NCBI GenBank assembly: GCA_965116945.1
Contig: OZ220734.1
Location: 1 to 64,000 of the forward strand
Source of the DNA: Plut-88900 sp965116945
GTDB lineage: Bacteria; Chloroflexota; Dehalococcoidia; Plut-88900
Direction of reading: 5' to 3'
Length of the DNA stretch: 64,000 nucleotides
Positions 16,787-25,223 of this stretch are shown here, one piece after another. A model generated the notes under the pieces. The model made no database searches and was not told the DNA's origin. It saw only the letters and a program-made list of their open reading frames with translations. A program made the translations under genes and the position numbers. Numbering within the stretch: the first letter of the stretch is position 1; each line of letters begins with the position of its first letter.

Positions 16787-17895
16787 CCAAAGCTTAAGTG
16801 GTGGATCGTAGCAGCCTCCATCGCCTCCCAGTCCACATCCAGCCCTAGCCCCGGCTTCTCCGGCCCATACACGTATCCGTCCGGCTGCGTCCGCACCACG
16901 TCCAGCATCCCGTATTCATAAGGCTCGTACGGCATGCTCTGCTCGTAATAGGTGCAGTGTTCTGTCGTTAACATTACCTGCAAATTCGCCGCCGAGTTCA
17001 AACTGTATCCCCAGGACATGATCTCGAACTTGAGCCCGGCCTCCCGAGTGATGTCGGCTGCCTTTAGTAGTGGCGTAATCCCGCCAAAGGCCAGCGCATC
17101 CGTCCTCGCTGACCTCCAGCACCCCGCATTAACAGCCCCTTCGAATGTAGCCATATCCATGATCCAGTTGCCAGATGGCAAAACCGGCATCTCCACCTCC
17201 CGCGTTAGCATCCTGTAACCCTCCAGGTCGTAGTCCGGAAGAGGTGCCTCGAACCAGGTGAAGTCCAGGCTTTCCAACTCTTTTGCTACCCGGATCGCCG
17301 ACTCCCGATCGTAGTTGTTCTCGGCATCCAGCATGAACTCTACGTTCTTGCCCGGATACTCCTTCCGCACCGCCCGAGCCAGCGCCGCGTCGTCCTCCGG
17401 AATGCACCATGTGTGGAACTTAACCGCCGTGAACCCCTGCTCGAGCAGTTCATCTACGAACTGCAGATACGCTGGTATATCGTCTAGCATGGGCGTACTC
17501 GCGTACGCTCGGATGCGATTCCGCTTGGCCCCGATGAATTTGGACAGCGGCTCGCTCGCCACCTTCCCAGCCAGGTCCCATAGAGCGATATCTATTGCGG
17601 CTAGTGCCTGGGGTGGAATCGGAAACACCCTGGGCCACAGGTCCTCACGAAGTCCTTCCCGTTCCAGCGGGTCCCGACCCACCAATATCGGTGCAAGGTG
17701 CCTCAGTGTCTCTGCAGTATATCTGTCGTAATCGAACGATGTTGCATTCCAGGCCCCACCCACCCCCTCCACCCCTTCATCCGTATAGATTCTCACCAGC
17801 GTGTTTGTAGAATACTGGTCCGGCAAATCATAAGACCAGGAAAACCGATCCACCCGTGGCGCAACCGCCCTTACTTCGACTCTTTCGATTTTCAT
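16783..17895 (-). CDS. Mandelate racemase/muconate lactonizing enzyme family protein (enolase superfamily)
   Basis: A 370-residue sugar-acid dehydratase or racemase-like enzyme. It has the N-terminal capping domain and the TIM-barrel core with AIDIALWDLAGK, TAVKFHTW (K159-x-H161) and the acidic ligands D190 (FMLDAENNYD) and E216 (WFEAPLPDYD). The third metal ligand, normally Glu or Asp after the seventh strand, appears as N243 in LPSGNW. The His of mandelate racemases is also not evident (MSWGYS). Members of this superfamily are greatly expanded in SAR202 genomes. The substrate is unknown. Confidence 0.85.
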   Translation of the reverse strand: MKIERVEVRAVAPRVDRFSWSYDLPDQYSTNTLVRIYTDEGVEGVGGAWNATSFDYDRYTAETLRHLAPILVGRDPLEREGLREDLWPRVFPIPPQALAAIDIALWDLAGKVASEPLSKFIGAKRNRIRAYASTPMLDDIPAYLQFVDELLEQGFTAVKFHTWCIPEDDAALARAVRKEYPGKNVEFMLDAENNYDRESAIRVAKELESLDFTWFEAPLPDYDLEGYRMLTREVEMPVLPSGNWIMDMATFEGAVNAGCWRSARTDALAFGGITPLLKAADITREAGLKFEIMSWGYSLNSAANLQVMLTTEHCTYYEQSMPYEPYEYGMLDVVRTQPDGYVYGPEKPGLGLDVDWEAMEAATIHHLSFG

Positions 17896-18365
17896 ACTTT
17901 ATGCCTAAGCCAATTTGAGACCATTGAACAATCGTCATTCCGATGCCCCGGAAGGAATCTGGGGTGAGGCTCTCCGCTCTTCCTGAGCTTAGCCTAAGAG
18001 CCTGTCCAAAGTCCCTCGAGGGAGTCTCAAGAGCGGAATGGGTGGAGAGCTTCGGAGGGAACCATTTGGCTCGCAACGTCTGCTTCCAGTGCCTGTGCAA
18101 CGGACCACTCGCCTTCCTGCCAAACGCTTGCCGACAACAGCTTCTTCACCCTCGTTTTTTCTTTCCTCTGGCTGCCAATGAATCGATTCATGCTACCACA
18201 TCGGGCCGGAACAGAGCCCTTGCCCCTTGCTAAATCGTTTTCAGCTGGCTATTCCTGTCCTTTGAAGGTAGCTTACCGCCGTGCAGGCAATGGCTTGCGC
18301 CAACAATGTTGAACGTCTACCCTTCAATTCCATCACTGCCAACCGACCTCCGGAGGCCCGACACC
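17896..18365. other. Gene-free stretch with imperfect inverted repeats
   Basis: No credible gene. Bases 17936-17965 begin CATTCC and continue GGAAGGAATCTGGGG, a shape often seen in dispersed intergenic repeats. Further on, GCTCTCCGCTCTT (from about 17970) is partly repeated in inverted form as AAGAGCGGA and GGAGAGC near 18029-18050. A ribosome site CGGAGG stands nine bases before the M24 peptidase start. Confidence 0.4.
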
Positions 18366-19559
18366 ATGACAGCTAACCCAACCTACCCCATGTTCTCCCG
18401 ACAAGAGATGGATCGACGCCTCAACCGCTCCCGAGAACTTATGGCCAAGCATGACCTGGATGCATTGCTCATTACTGGAGAGCACAACTTCCACTACTTC
18501 GTAGGCGCAGCCCCGAGCATTGGCCCGCACGAGTCCCTCGCCCGCCCCTCCGCCCTTATTATCCCTGCCGTCGGCGACCCCATTATCGTCTCCCAGGGCC
18601 GCGACAATATCCAGGAAGGCACCTATATATCCGACATCCGGGACTATTTTGACGTTCTCCAGTTCCCCTATCAGTTGGTGGAGGAGGCTATCCGAGATCG
18701 TGGCATCAGTGCCGGCCGCATCGGCGCAGAGTTGGGTCAGGAGCAACGGATGGGTGTCCCAGTCGGTGATTATTTGGCAATCACAAAGTCTTTGCCCGAG
18801 GCGCAATTCGTAGACGCCGCCGATGTAATTATCAAAACCCGCATGGTCAAGTCAAACGAAGAAGTGCAATACATGCGGGAGGCCGCCCGTATTACCGCAC
18901 GCGCCCGAGCTCGCATTCATTCCGACTACCTCACCCCGGGAATTTCCGAGCGCCAGCTCGCCCGGCAGTTCCAGAAACTTGTCCTTGATGAAGGCGCAGA
19001 TGGCACATCTTTCGTCCATTTCCAATACGACATTCAATCCCAGCTCCCCGGTGCCAAGCACGCTTTCCACTATGATCGGCCACTCAAAAGGGGGACCATA
19101 CTCGGCATCGACACCGGTGCCAGAGTCGGCATGTACACCGTCGACTACCCCCGCATGGTCTCCCTGGGCCCTCCCACCGACAGGCAGAAGCGCCTCTACG
19201 AAAACCTTCTTGAAGTTAACCGGCGCATGACAGATGTCCTTAAACCGGGTGTCACCGCCGCCGAAATCCATAACGCTGCCGTGCAGGCCATGAAGGATCT
19301 TGGAGTTGAGACGGACAACCCGGAGAGGCTCTCGGGCGGAAGCCGTATGGGCCACGGGCAGGGAATTCAGTTTACGGAACCCCCCAGCGTCACCCCCACT
19401 GACCACACTGTCCTTGAAGTGGGAGCCGTTATCAGCACGGAACCCGGTATCGCTGATGGCGACCTTCACCTTCTATGGGAGGACACCCACGTCATCACAG
19501 AAACCGGCTCGGATCTCATCACTACCGAATCCGACACCCTCCACGAAGTGCCCTTCTGA
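18366..19559 (+). CDS. M24-family metallopeptidase (Xaa-Pro aminopeptidase/creatinase-like)
   Basis: A 397-residue protein with the creatinase N-terminal domain (about 1-140, LDALLITGEHNFHYFVG) and the pita-bread catalytic domain. Metal ligands are visible: the Asp pair in GIDTGARVGMYTVDYPR, His in GHGQGIQFTEPP, Glu in STEPGIADG and Glu in LLWEDTHV. It probably cleaves Xaa-Pro dipeptides or a related amide. The start at 18366 is supported by CGGAGG; 60 upstream bases in frame are not conserved. It stands alone, with about 590 gene-free bases after it. Confidence 0.88.
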   Translation: MTANPTYPMFSRQEMDRRLNRSRELMAKHDLDALLITGEHNFHYFVGAAPSIGPHESLARPSALIIPAVGDPIIVSQGRDNIQEGTYISDIRDYFDVLQFPYQLVEEAIRDRGISAGRIGAELGQEQRMGVPVGDYLAITKSLPEAQFVDAADVIIKTRMVKSNEEVQYMREAARITARARARIHSDYLTPGISERQLARQFQKLVLDEGADGTSFVHFQYDIQSQLPGAKHAFHYDRPLKRGTILGIDTGARVGMYTVDYPRMVSLGPPTDRQKRLYENLLEVNRRMTDVLKPGVTAAEIHNAAVQAMKDLGVETDNPERLSGGSRMGHGQGIQFTEPPSVTPTDHTVLEVGAVISTEPGIADGDLHLLWEDTHVITETGSDLITTESDTLHEVPF

Positions 19560-19795
19560 TTCCAAACTGTGACATCTGCACGTTGTGTATCCGCCTGGTC
19601 CCTTGTATCCTCACCTTCGAATGAGATAACTTGACTCCTTCCGGGACCACGGAGACTGGGGATGCATACACTGAACACGCCTCCCATTCCCCCTCCCTGT
19701 CATGCGGGGCCCCGCTAGGAATCTAGGACTTGCCCACTAACCTCACCTTTCGCTTTGCTTCCGCCTCCCCTAAGCACTGAATTAGAGGCGACCAC

Positions 19796-19863
19796 AGGTG
19801 CGAGGCACGTGTGCGCACCTCTATTCTTCTCCCCCCTTTCCCTTGGGGGCATTAAGGGGGAGA
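19796..19863. repeat. Two adjacent hairpins resembling dispersed intergenic repeats
   Basis: AGGTGCG (19796-19802) pairs with CGCACCT (19814-19820). Directly after it CTCCCCCCTT (from 19829) pairs with AAGGGGGAG (ending 19862). The second has the look of the CCTCTCCC...GGGAGAGG elements scattered through many genomes. The first may double as a terminator, although no T run follows directly. Confidence 0.4.
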
Positions 19864-19955
19864 GGGATCCCCATCCCGGTTCCTTAAACAATCAAAGCCA
19901 TGCCTGAAATCGCAATTCAATCAAACATCCCCGATCCTTCACCACCTACCGATGT

Positions 19956-19984
19956 TTGACATCCCACCCAAACATGACTAAGAT
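19956..19984 (+). promoter_or_regulatory. Promoter of the sulfite/nitrite reductase gene
   Basis: TTGACA (19956-19961), exactly 17 bases, TAAGAT (19979-19984). It predicts a transcript starting near 19991 and a leader of about 157 bases. Confidence 0.65.
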
Positions 19985-19990
19985 TCTCTA

Positions 19991-20147
19991 TCGATGATTA
20001 TAAAAATCTGCTCTGACTACTGCTCCTGTATCTGTCGGCTATAGGGCCGACGTAAAACCAACCCGGCATAACGTTGCGCCCCGACGATGATTCCCATCGA
20101 CGGGGCGCATTTTATTGCAGTGAAAAGGCAATGGAGACCAACCCGAA
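19991..20147 (+). promoter_or_regulatory. Candidate attenuator or riboswitch leader of the sulfite/nitrite reductase gene
   Basis: The predicted leader has a small stem GTCGGC/GCCGAC (20034-20039 with 20046-20051) and then the strong terminator-like hairpin at 20075-20109. A competing pairing can be drawn: GGGC (20044-20047) with GCCC (20078-20081) and ACGT (20050-20053) with ACGT (20071-20074), which would open both. No known riboswitch class was recognised. That it acts in cis on the downstream gene is inference. Confidence 0.45.
20075..20116 (+). terminator. Terminator-like hairpin 31 bases before the sulfite/nitrite reductase start
   Basis: TGCGCCCCG-A-CGATG, loop ATTCC, CATCG-A-CGGGGCGCA: fourteen pairs with a single A/A mismatch, followed by TTTTATT. 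It follows the gene's own promoter, not a coding sequence, so it looks like an attenuator rather than the end of a gene. Confidence 0.75.
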
Positions 20148-21962
20148 ATGACCACTGTCGAGAGAGAACCGAGAATCCAGGACAAGGCAGACCTTGACTA
20201 TTCCAAGGGGATTATCCCCTACCTTCCCCAGGAAGTGTCCGACTTCCAGACCGAGGTGACCCGCTTCCAGAACGGCGGTTGGGATGACACCCTGAAGTTC
20301 ACCGCCTACCGCCTCGTTCGCGGCATCTACGGCCAGCGCCAGCCCGACGTCAACATGGTCCGCATCAAGATGCCATCCGGCTCCCTCACCGCCGACCAGC
20401 TTGAAACCGTAGGCGAAATCGTCGATAAGTACGTCCCCCTCAACAAGGGCCATGTCACCACCCGGGAGAACATCCAGCTCCACTTCGTGAAACTGGAAGA
20501 CACCCCCGACGTCATGCGCATGCTCGGAGAGGCGGGCCTCTCCACCCGGGAAGCGTGCGGAAACACCGTCAGAAACGTAATCGGCTGCCCACTATCCGGC
20601 GTCACCCCCGACGAACCTTTCTACGTAGGCCCCTACCTTGCGGCCTTCGCCCGATGGTTCGTCCGGCACCCCCAGGCCCAGGCCCTTCCCCGCAAGATGA
20701 AGTGCGCTTTCGCCAGCTGCAATAACGACTGCGTTGTCACTGCCATCCACGACCTCGCATTCAAGCCAAGGCTCAGGGTCGACGAGAACGGCGTCGAGCG
20801 TCGTGGCTTCGAAATCATAACCGGCGGCGGCACCTCCATCATGCCCCGGCTGGCCTACACCCTCTATGACTTCGTCCCAGTCGAGGACTACCTACGGGTC
20901 AGCGAAGCCATAATCCGCATCTTCAACCGCACCGACGAACTCCGCCGCAATCGCATGAAGGCCCGCATCAAGTTCTACATAGATCGCGTCGGAATTGACG
21001 CCTTCCGCGAGGAGGTTGAAGAGGAACTCAAGCAGCCTTGGGCCCACGAGTCCTACGATCCCACCCCCCTCATGGAGCTCCCCCCCGAGCTGATCGATAA
21101 CCCCCCCGCCCCCTTCCCGGTAGAGACTAACGGACACCATGACCCGGCCTACGAAAGGTGGGTCTCCAGCAACGTGCGGGCCCAGAAACAGGATGGCTAC
21201 CACATCGTGACCGTCAAGCTGCCTCTCGGTGACATCTCCACTGAGCAATTCCCCATCCTGGGACGCATCGCCCGGGAGTTTGCCGGGGGCCGAGTCCGCA
21301 CCACCGTTGAGCAAAACCTCGTATACCGCTGGGTCCCGACCGGCGCCCTGAAAGAGGTCTGGAGGCAGCTAAAGGACGCGGGTCTGGGCGAGGCTGGCGC
21401 GGGAGAAATCTCCGACGTAGTCTCTTGCCCTGGCACCGACAGCTGCAAACTCGGCATAACCTCGTCAATGGGACTCGGGCAGGCCGTTGGGCAGGCCCTC
21501 AAGGAGGCAGCATACGAAGACCCGTTGGTCAGGTCCCTGCACGTGAAGATCAGCGGTTGCCCCAATGGCTGCGCCCGACACCACATCGCCAACATCGGTT
21601 TCCATGGCGCCGCCACCCGTGGCGCCAACAAGAGCCAGATCCCTTCCTACGAACTCTTCATCGGCGGCAGCTTCGGCAGCGATGAAGCAGCCAGATTCGG
21701 AAAGAGGGTAAAGACCAAGGTGCCCGCGAAGAAGGTCCCCAGCCTCGTCCAGGACATCGTGCGCTACTACCAGGAAGAGCGCGAGCCCCAGGAGGTCTTC
21801 AACCGCTTTGTGGACCGCGTCGGCACCGAACCCTTCGAGGCCCTCGCCGGAGCCTATAAGGAGACCGGCCCCCTGAACAAGGAGACCGTCGGCACCTACA
21901 TGGACTGGGGCAAGACCCGCATGTTCAAGGTCGAACGCGGCGAGGGCGAGTGCGCCGTCTAG
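20148..21962 (+). CDS. Siroheme-[4Fe-4S] sulfite/nitrite reductase, ferredoxin type
   Basis: Six-electron reduction of sulfite to sulfide or nitrite to ammonia. The 604 residues show the duplicated architecture of the family: ferredoxin-like half-domains (HVTTRENIQLHFV and RTTVEQNLVYRWV) and catalytic domains. The cluster and siroheme ligands are CPGTDSC (about residue 425) and SGCPNGCARHH (about 470); an earlier CAFASCNNDC is also typical. Sulfite and nitrite enzymes of this type cannot be separated by eye. Two small unknown genes follow closely. A structured leader precedes it. Confidence 0.92.
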   Translation: MTTVEREPRIQDKADLDYSKGIIPYLPQEVSDFQTEVTRFQNGGWDDTLKFTAYRLVRGIYGQRQPDVNMVRIKMPSGSLTADQLETVGEIVDKYVPLNKGHVTTRENIQLHFVKLEDTPDVMRMLGEAGLSTREACGNTVRNVIGCPLSGVTPDEPFYVGPYLAAFARWFVRHPQAQALPRKMKCAFASCNNDCVVTAIHDLAFKPRLRVDENGVERRGFEIITGGGTSIMPRLAYTLYDFVPVEDYLRVSEAIIRIFNRTDELRRNRMKARIKFYIDRVGIDAFREEVEEELKQPWAHESYDPTPLMELPPELIDNPPAPFPVETNGHHDPAYERWVSSNVRAQKQDGYHIVTVKLPLGDISTEQFPILGRIAREFAGGRVRTTVEQNLVYRWVPTGALKEVWRQLKDAGLGEAGAGEISDVVSCPGTDSCKLGITSSMGLGQAVGQALKEAAYEDPLVRSLHVKISGCPNGCARHHIANIGFHGAATRGANKSQIPSYELFIGGSFGSDEAARFGKRVKTKVPAKKVPSLVQDIVRYYQEEREPQEVFNRFVDRVGTEPFEALAGAYKETGPLNKETVGTYMDWGKTRMFKVERGEGECAV

Positions 21963-21969
21963 CTGCCGC

Positions 21970-22338
21970 ATGGGCATAAGCCGATCACGCGCCCAGGACT
22001 ACGCCGAACGGCTTCTCGAAAGACCTCGGGCTGCCATTGACCTGACCATCAGGCGGCACAGGTCTGGAGTAACGCTCCTGCACAAGGGCCGCGCCGTTAC
22101 AAAATGCCACGCCACGGGCGTAGGTGAAATGCAGGCTGAGTTCATGGCCGTGGCCCTCGGCGTTGAACTCCCTGAGTTGGGCCGTACCGTTTCAGTTCAG
22201 GTTCCAGCAGGCGCCTTCTACCGTGCCATAGCCATATCATCCCTTGACCTACGCAGACCCGAGGCCCGCCTCCTGCTTCAACAGCACCTCGCCACGGCAC
22301 AGATGCAGCGCTCCGGCATGCGCAGCATAGAAGCCTGA
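21970..22338 (+). CDS. Unknown 122-residue protein next to sulfite/nitrite reductase
   Basis: Not recognised. It begins seven bases after the reductase stop codon, so the two are almost certainly co-transcribed. The product is basic, with one Cys in VTKCHATG and a helical C-terminus rich in Leu and Gln (RPEARLLLQQHLATAQMQ). There is no signal peptide, membrane segment or known motif. Codon choice resembles its neighbours (strong C and G at third positions), which supports a real gene. A role with the reductase (maturation, electron donor docking, regulation) is only suggested by position. Confidence 0.6.
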   Translation: MGISRSRAQDYAERLLERPRAAIDLTIRRHRSGVTLLHKGRAVTKCHATGVGEMQAEFMAVALGVELPELGRTVSVQVPAGAFYRAIAISSLDLRRPEARLLLQQHLATAQMQRSGMRSIEA

Positions 22339-22359
22339 CCCGAAACCCCACATCAACCC

Positions 22360-22704
22360 ATGCTTCTCGTCATCGAAGTAGAAGAATCGGAGAACAGCCT
22401 CTTCGCCATCACCCGCAGTTTCCAGACCATGGAAGACCCCCGGCCCGTGTCCCGGGTGGCTGCCTTCGGACCTGATGGCTCGGAGGAAATGTTTGAAGTG
22501 GTTGGATGGTCCCAGGACGGGCCGGGTACTGCCTTCGCCGCGCTGGTGGACGACTCAGGGGAGGGATCGGCCCTCCTGCTTTACGGAGGTGATGAAGGAA
22601 TCCGGTTGCGACCCGAGGACTCGACCTTAGAGTGGTCCCTCGAAGAGCCCTCTCAATGGGGAGAACCTTTTCTACTCCTCGCCCACGATACGCTGGCAGA
22701 CTAA
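22360..22704 (+). CDS. Unknown acidic 114-residue protein
   Basis: Not recognised. It starts 21 bases after the previous small gene and appears to be the third member of the reductase operon. The product is strongly acidic (many Glu and Asp, for example VEESEN and the C-terminal LLLAHDTLAD) and looks like a single small beta-rich domain. No cysteines, signal or membrane segment. It converges on a DMT exporter gene 25 bases away. Assignment as a real gene rests on its position and codon use. Confidence 0.5.
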   Translation: MLLVIEVEESENSLFAITRSFQTMEDPRPVSRVAAFGPDGSEEMFEVVGWSQDGPGTAFAALVDDSGEGSALLLYGGDEGIRLRPEDSTLEWSLEEPSQWGEPFLLLAHDTLAD

Positions 22705-22729
22705 CTCTTGCACCTCCCCCTGGTGCTGC

Positions 22730-23782
22730 TCAGAACAGCAGTATTATCGTTATCCCGCTGAACATGGCCGTGATACCAACTATCCCCGCCACGTTCATCC
22801 GCTCCCTCAACACCAGCACCGAGAGCATCGTTGTCCAGAATATCTGCGTGGAGCCCAGCACTGCGGATATTGAAAGGCCCGCCCGTTCAATGCCCACCAG
22901 GAACAGCATGCTCGCCACCCCCAGCATCCCCGCCCCGTTCGCAACCGCCACCCCTGAGCGCCGAAAAGACCAACCTGAGTGATGGACCCTCCTCCTCCGC
23001 AGCGAGTCCCGATGAGCTACGTCCCCTGGCCCACTCCTCCCGAGTCCCAGCGACCTTGCGGCCACCCTGGCCATCAGGCCCTGCGACAACGCCTTCTTTA
23101 CCCTGCTCCCAAATCCTAAACTTGCGTCTTCCTCGCTCGGTATCAATATCTCGCTTATCCCAAACCACGACATGATGGTCAGGAAGATGCAAACCGCAGA
23201 TAGCCGTAGCAAATTCAGCGTCGGCGGGTCCATTTCCCGCAACGCGTAGCCCTGAACCGTAAGCCCCGACACCCAGAACGCTGATACCACCGACAGCAGG
23301 AAAATCCCCTTGATCCCCAGCCACGATGCCTGGTTCTTGTCCGTATGCTTGCGTTGTCCAAAGCTAAGTAAATAGACACCCGTGACCACGATGATCACGC
23401 CTCCGATGTCGAATGCAGTGGGTGTCTCCCTGAGTATCAGGATCCCCGAAAGCAGCGAAAAGGTGGATAGCAGGCCGGCCATGATCGGCCACGCCTTACT
23501 AATGTCCACATTCCTCAGAAAGAGCAGGTACAACGGCTCTCCAAGGCCGATATTGATAATTCCGCCCAGAACCCCGAGGACTATGTGCGTGGGCGGGATG
23601 TGTGGAATAGCGGTGATATCGGAGGTTGTCAGCACGAAGATCAAGGCCGCCAACGATCCTCCCCCCGCCCCCAGGGCCCCCAGTGTAAGTGGTCTGAACC
23701 TCGTCACCAGCCTCTTCTGCACAATACCGGTTATGGAAAAGACCAGCGTGGAGGCCAGTACTGCCAGTTCACCTATCGGCAT
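22730..23782 (-). CDS. EamA/DMT-superfamily transporter
   Basis: A 350-residue inner-membrane protein with two EamA repeats and about ten membrane helices; the first repeat starts GELAVLASTLVFSITGI and the second LGIKGIFLLSVVSAFWV. Such proteins export amino acids or other metabolites. Between helices seven and eight the chain holds an unusually long polar stretch of about 60 residues, rich in Arg and Gly (SLRRRRVHHSGWSFRRS), where most relatives have about 20. I saw no better reading in another frame there, so a frameshift is not supported. Divergent from the aminotransferase gene. Confidence 0.82.
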   Translation of the reverse strand: MPIGELAVLASTLVFSITGIVQKRLVTRFRPLTLGALGAGGGSLAALIFVLTTSDITAIPHIPPTHIVLGVLGGIINIGLGEPLYLLFLRNVDISKAWPIMAGLLSTFSLLSGILILRETPTAFDIGGVIIVVTGVYLLSFGQRKHTDKNQASWLGIKGIFLLSVVSAFWVSGLTVQGYALREMDPPTLNLLRLSAVCIFLTIMSWFGISEILIPSEEDASLGFGSRVKKALSQGLMARVAARSLGLGRSGPGDVAHRDSLRRRRVHHSGWSFRRSGVAVANGAGMLGVASMLFLVGIERAGLSISAVLGSTQIFWTTMLSVLVLRERMNVAGIVGITAMFSGITIILLF

Positions 23783-23884
23783 GTCAACTTCTCTTCATTC
23801 CAAGCGTTCACCCTTCAGGCGCAATATGATACTCTCCAAACTGCGGCTAAACACTCCGTATAGGAGCAATATGAGGTTAGAAGC

Positions 23885-25204
23885 ATGACCACACTTCAGC
23901 TTGAGACCAATGGGGAGTGGATCGAAGCCGGGCGGCGTTGGTCTCTTAACACCTGGCACAAATTCCCAATCGTTCCGGCAAGGGGACTAGGGTGCTCCCT
24001 CTGGGACGTGGAGGGCAACGAGTTCCTGGATATGATGGCTGGCCAGCTTTGCGTTTCTGTTGGCCACTCCCACCCCAGGCTCCTCGACGCAGTAAACAGA
24101 CAGGCTGCTCTCTTGATGCAGACCGGGTCCTCCTTCACCACGCCCCAGGAAGTCGAGCTCTCTCAACGTCTCACCGAGCTTACCCCCGGAGACTTGCAGA
24201 AACCCTTCTACGGTTGCACAGGCTCTGACTCCGTGGAGACCGCCATCCGAATTGCACGCTTCGCCACGGGTCGCCACGAAATGGTAGCCCTCTCCGAGAG
24301 TTATCACGGTCTCTCGCTCGGGTCCTGGAGCGTAACTGGGCGGGGGTACCGTAGAGGCCACCCCGAATACGGCCCTGCCATGCCTGGGGTCACATTCATC
24401 CCCACACCCAACCCCTACCGCTGCCGCATCTGCTCCGATGCCGGCTGTGCCTCCCTCGCCTGCTTCGAGTACTCCATAGAGATGATCGACCTGAACACCA
24501 CCGGGGAACCCGCCGCCGTGATAATTGAACCCGTGCTAGGTGGCCCCATCGCTGTCCCGCCACCCGAGTACGTCCAGGCACTCAGGCGCTTCTGCAATGA
24601 AAGAGGCTCACTCCTAATCATGGATGAGGCTCTTACTGGCCTTGGTCGCACCGGAAAATGGTTTGCCGCAGAGCACCACAACGTAGTCCCCGACATCATG
24701 ACGCTCTCCAAGAGCCTCGGTGGCGCAGTTCCCCTCAGCGCGACCCTTGTATCCGAGTCCGTCGCCCGAAGATTGGAAGATGGGGGCTATTCGCAGAGCA
24801 CATCCCACAGCGGAGACCCCTTCCTTTGCGGCGTCGGCCTCGCCAACCTGGCAATCATCGAGGACGAGGGGCTTGTCGAGAGGGCCGAAGTCATGGGCGA
24901 TCACTTTCGCTCCGGGTTGGAGGTACTGAAAGACCAGTACGAGATAGTCGGCGACGTCCGGGGCCTCGGCCTCCTCCTTGGCCTCGAAATCGTCACCGAC
25001 AAGGCCTCCGCCACACCGGGCCCAGACCTGATGTTACAAATTACCCGTTACTGTCTGGAGCAGGGCCTTATACTCTTCACCACCCCCGGCACCCCCATTA
25101 TCCGCATCGCACCTCCCTTGGTAATCGGAGAGTCGGAGATAGATAGGGCCCTTGCCATCATGGAAGAAGCCATCCGCGCTGTATCCGAAGGCGCAGGCCG
25201 CTAG
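23885..25204 (+). CDS. Class III PLP-dependent aminotransferase (dialkylglycine decarboxylase-like)
   Basis: A 439-residue fold-type I enzyme related to 2,2-dialkylglycine decarboxylase and omega-amino acid transaminases. Landmarks are the substrate-side GCTGSDSVETAIRIAR, SYHGLSLGSWS, the cofactor Asp in LLIMDEALTGLGRTGKW and the Schiff-base lysine in TLSKSLGGAVPLSA. The insert PYRCRICSDAGCASLAC contains four cysteines, a feature I associate with this subgroup. Nineteen bases separate it from the gamma-glutamyltransferase-like gene, suggesting an amino-group or peptide salvage operon. The amino donor is unknown. Confidence 0.88.
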   Translation: MTTLQLETNGEWIEAGRRWSLNTWHKFPIVPARGLGCSLWDVEGNEFLDMMAGQLCVSVGHSHPRLLDAVNRQAALLMQTGSSFTTPQEVELSQRLTELTPGDLQKPFYGCTGSDSVETAIRIARFATGRHEMVALSESYHGLSLGSWSVTGRGYRRGHPEYGPAMPGVTFIPTPNPYRCRICSDAGCASLACFEYSIEMIDLNTTGEPAAVIIEPVLGGPIAVPPPEYVQALRRFCNERGSLLIMDEALTGLGRTGKWFAAEHHNVVPDIMTLSKSLGGAVPLSATLVSESVARRLEDGGYSQSTSHSGDPFLCGVGLANLAIIEDEGLVERAEVMGDHFRSGLEVLKDQYEIVGDVRGLGLLLGLEIVTDKASATPGPDLMLQITRYCLEQGLILFTTPGTPIIRIAPPLVIGESEIDRALAIMEEAIRAVSEGAGR

Positions 25205-25223
25205 CCCAAATAGGAGAATCACT

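Larger units (their letters stand above)
19560..20147. other. Gene-free stretch holding repeats, a promoter and a structured leader
   Basis: No protein gene is seen. It contains two repeat-like hairpins (19796-19863), a good promoter (19956-19984) and the leader of the sulfite/nitrite reductase gene with a terminator-like hairpin; these are given as separate entries. Confidence 0.6.

Noticed and set aside
22887..23324. A frameshift in the DMT exporter, with a second frame carrying the middle of the protein
   Set aside because: The alternative frame gives a Gly/Arg-rich, non-membrane sequence; the main frame is hydrophobic on both sides of the insert.
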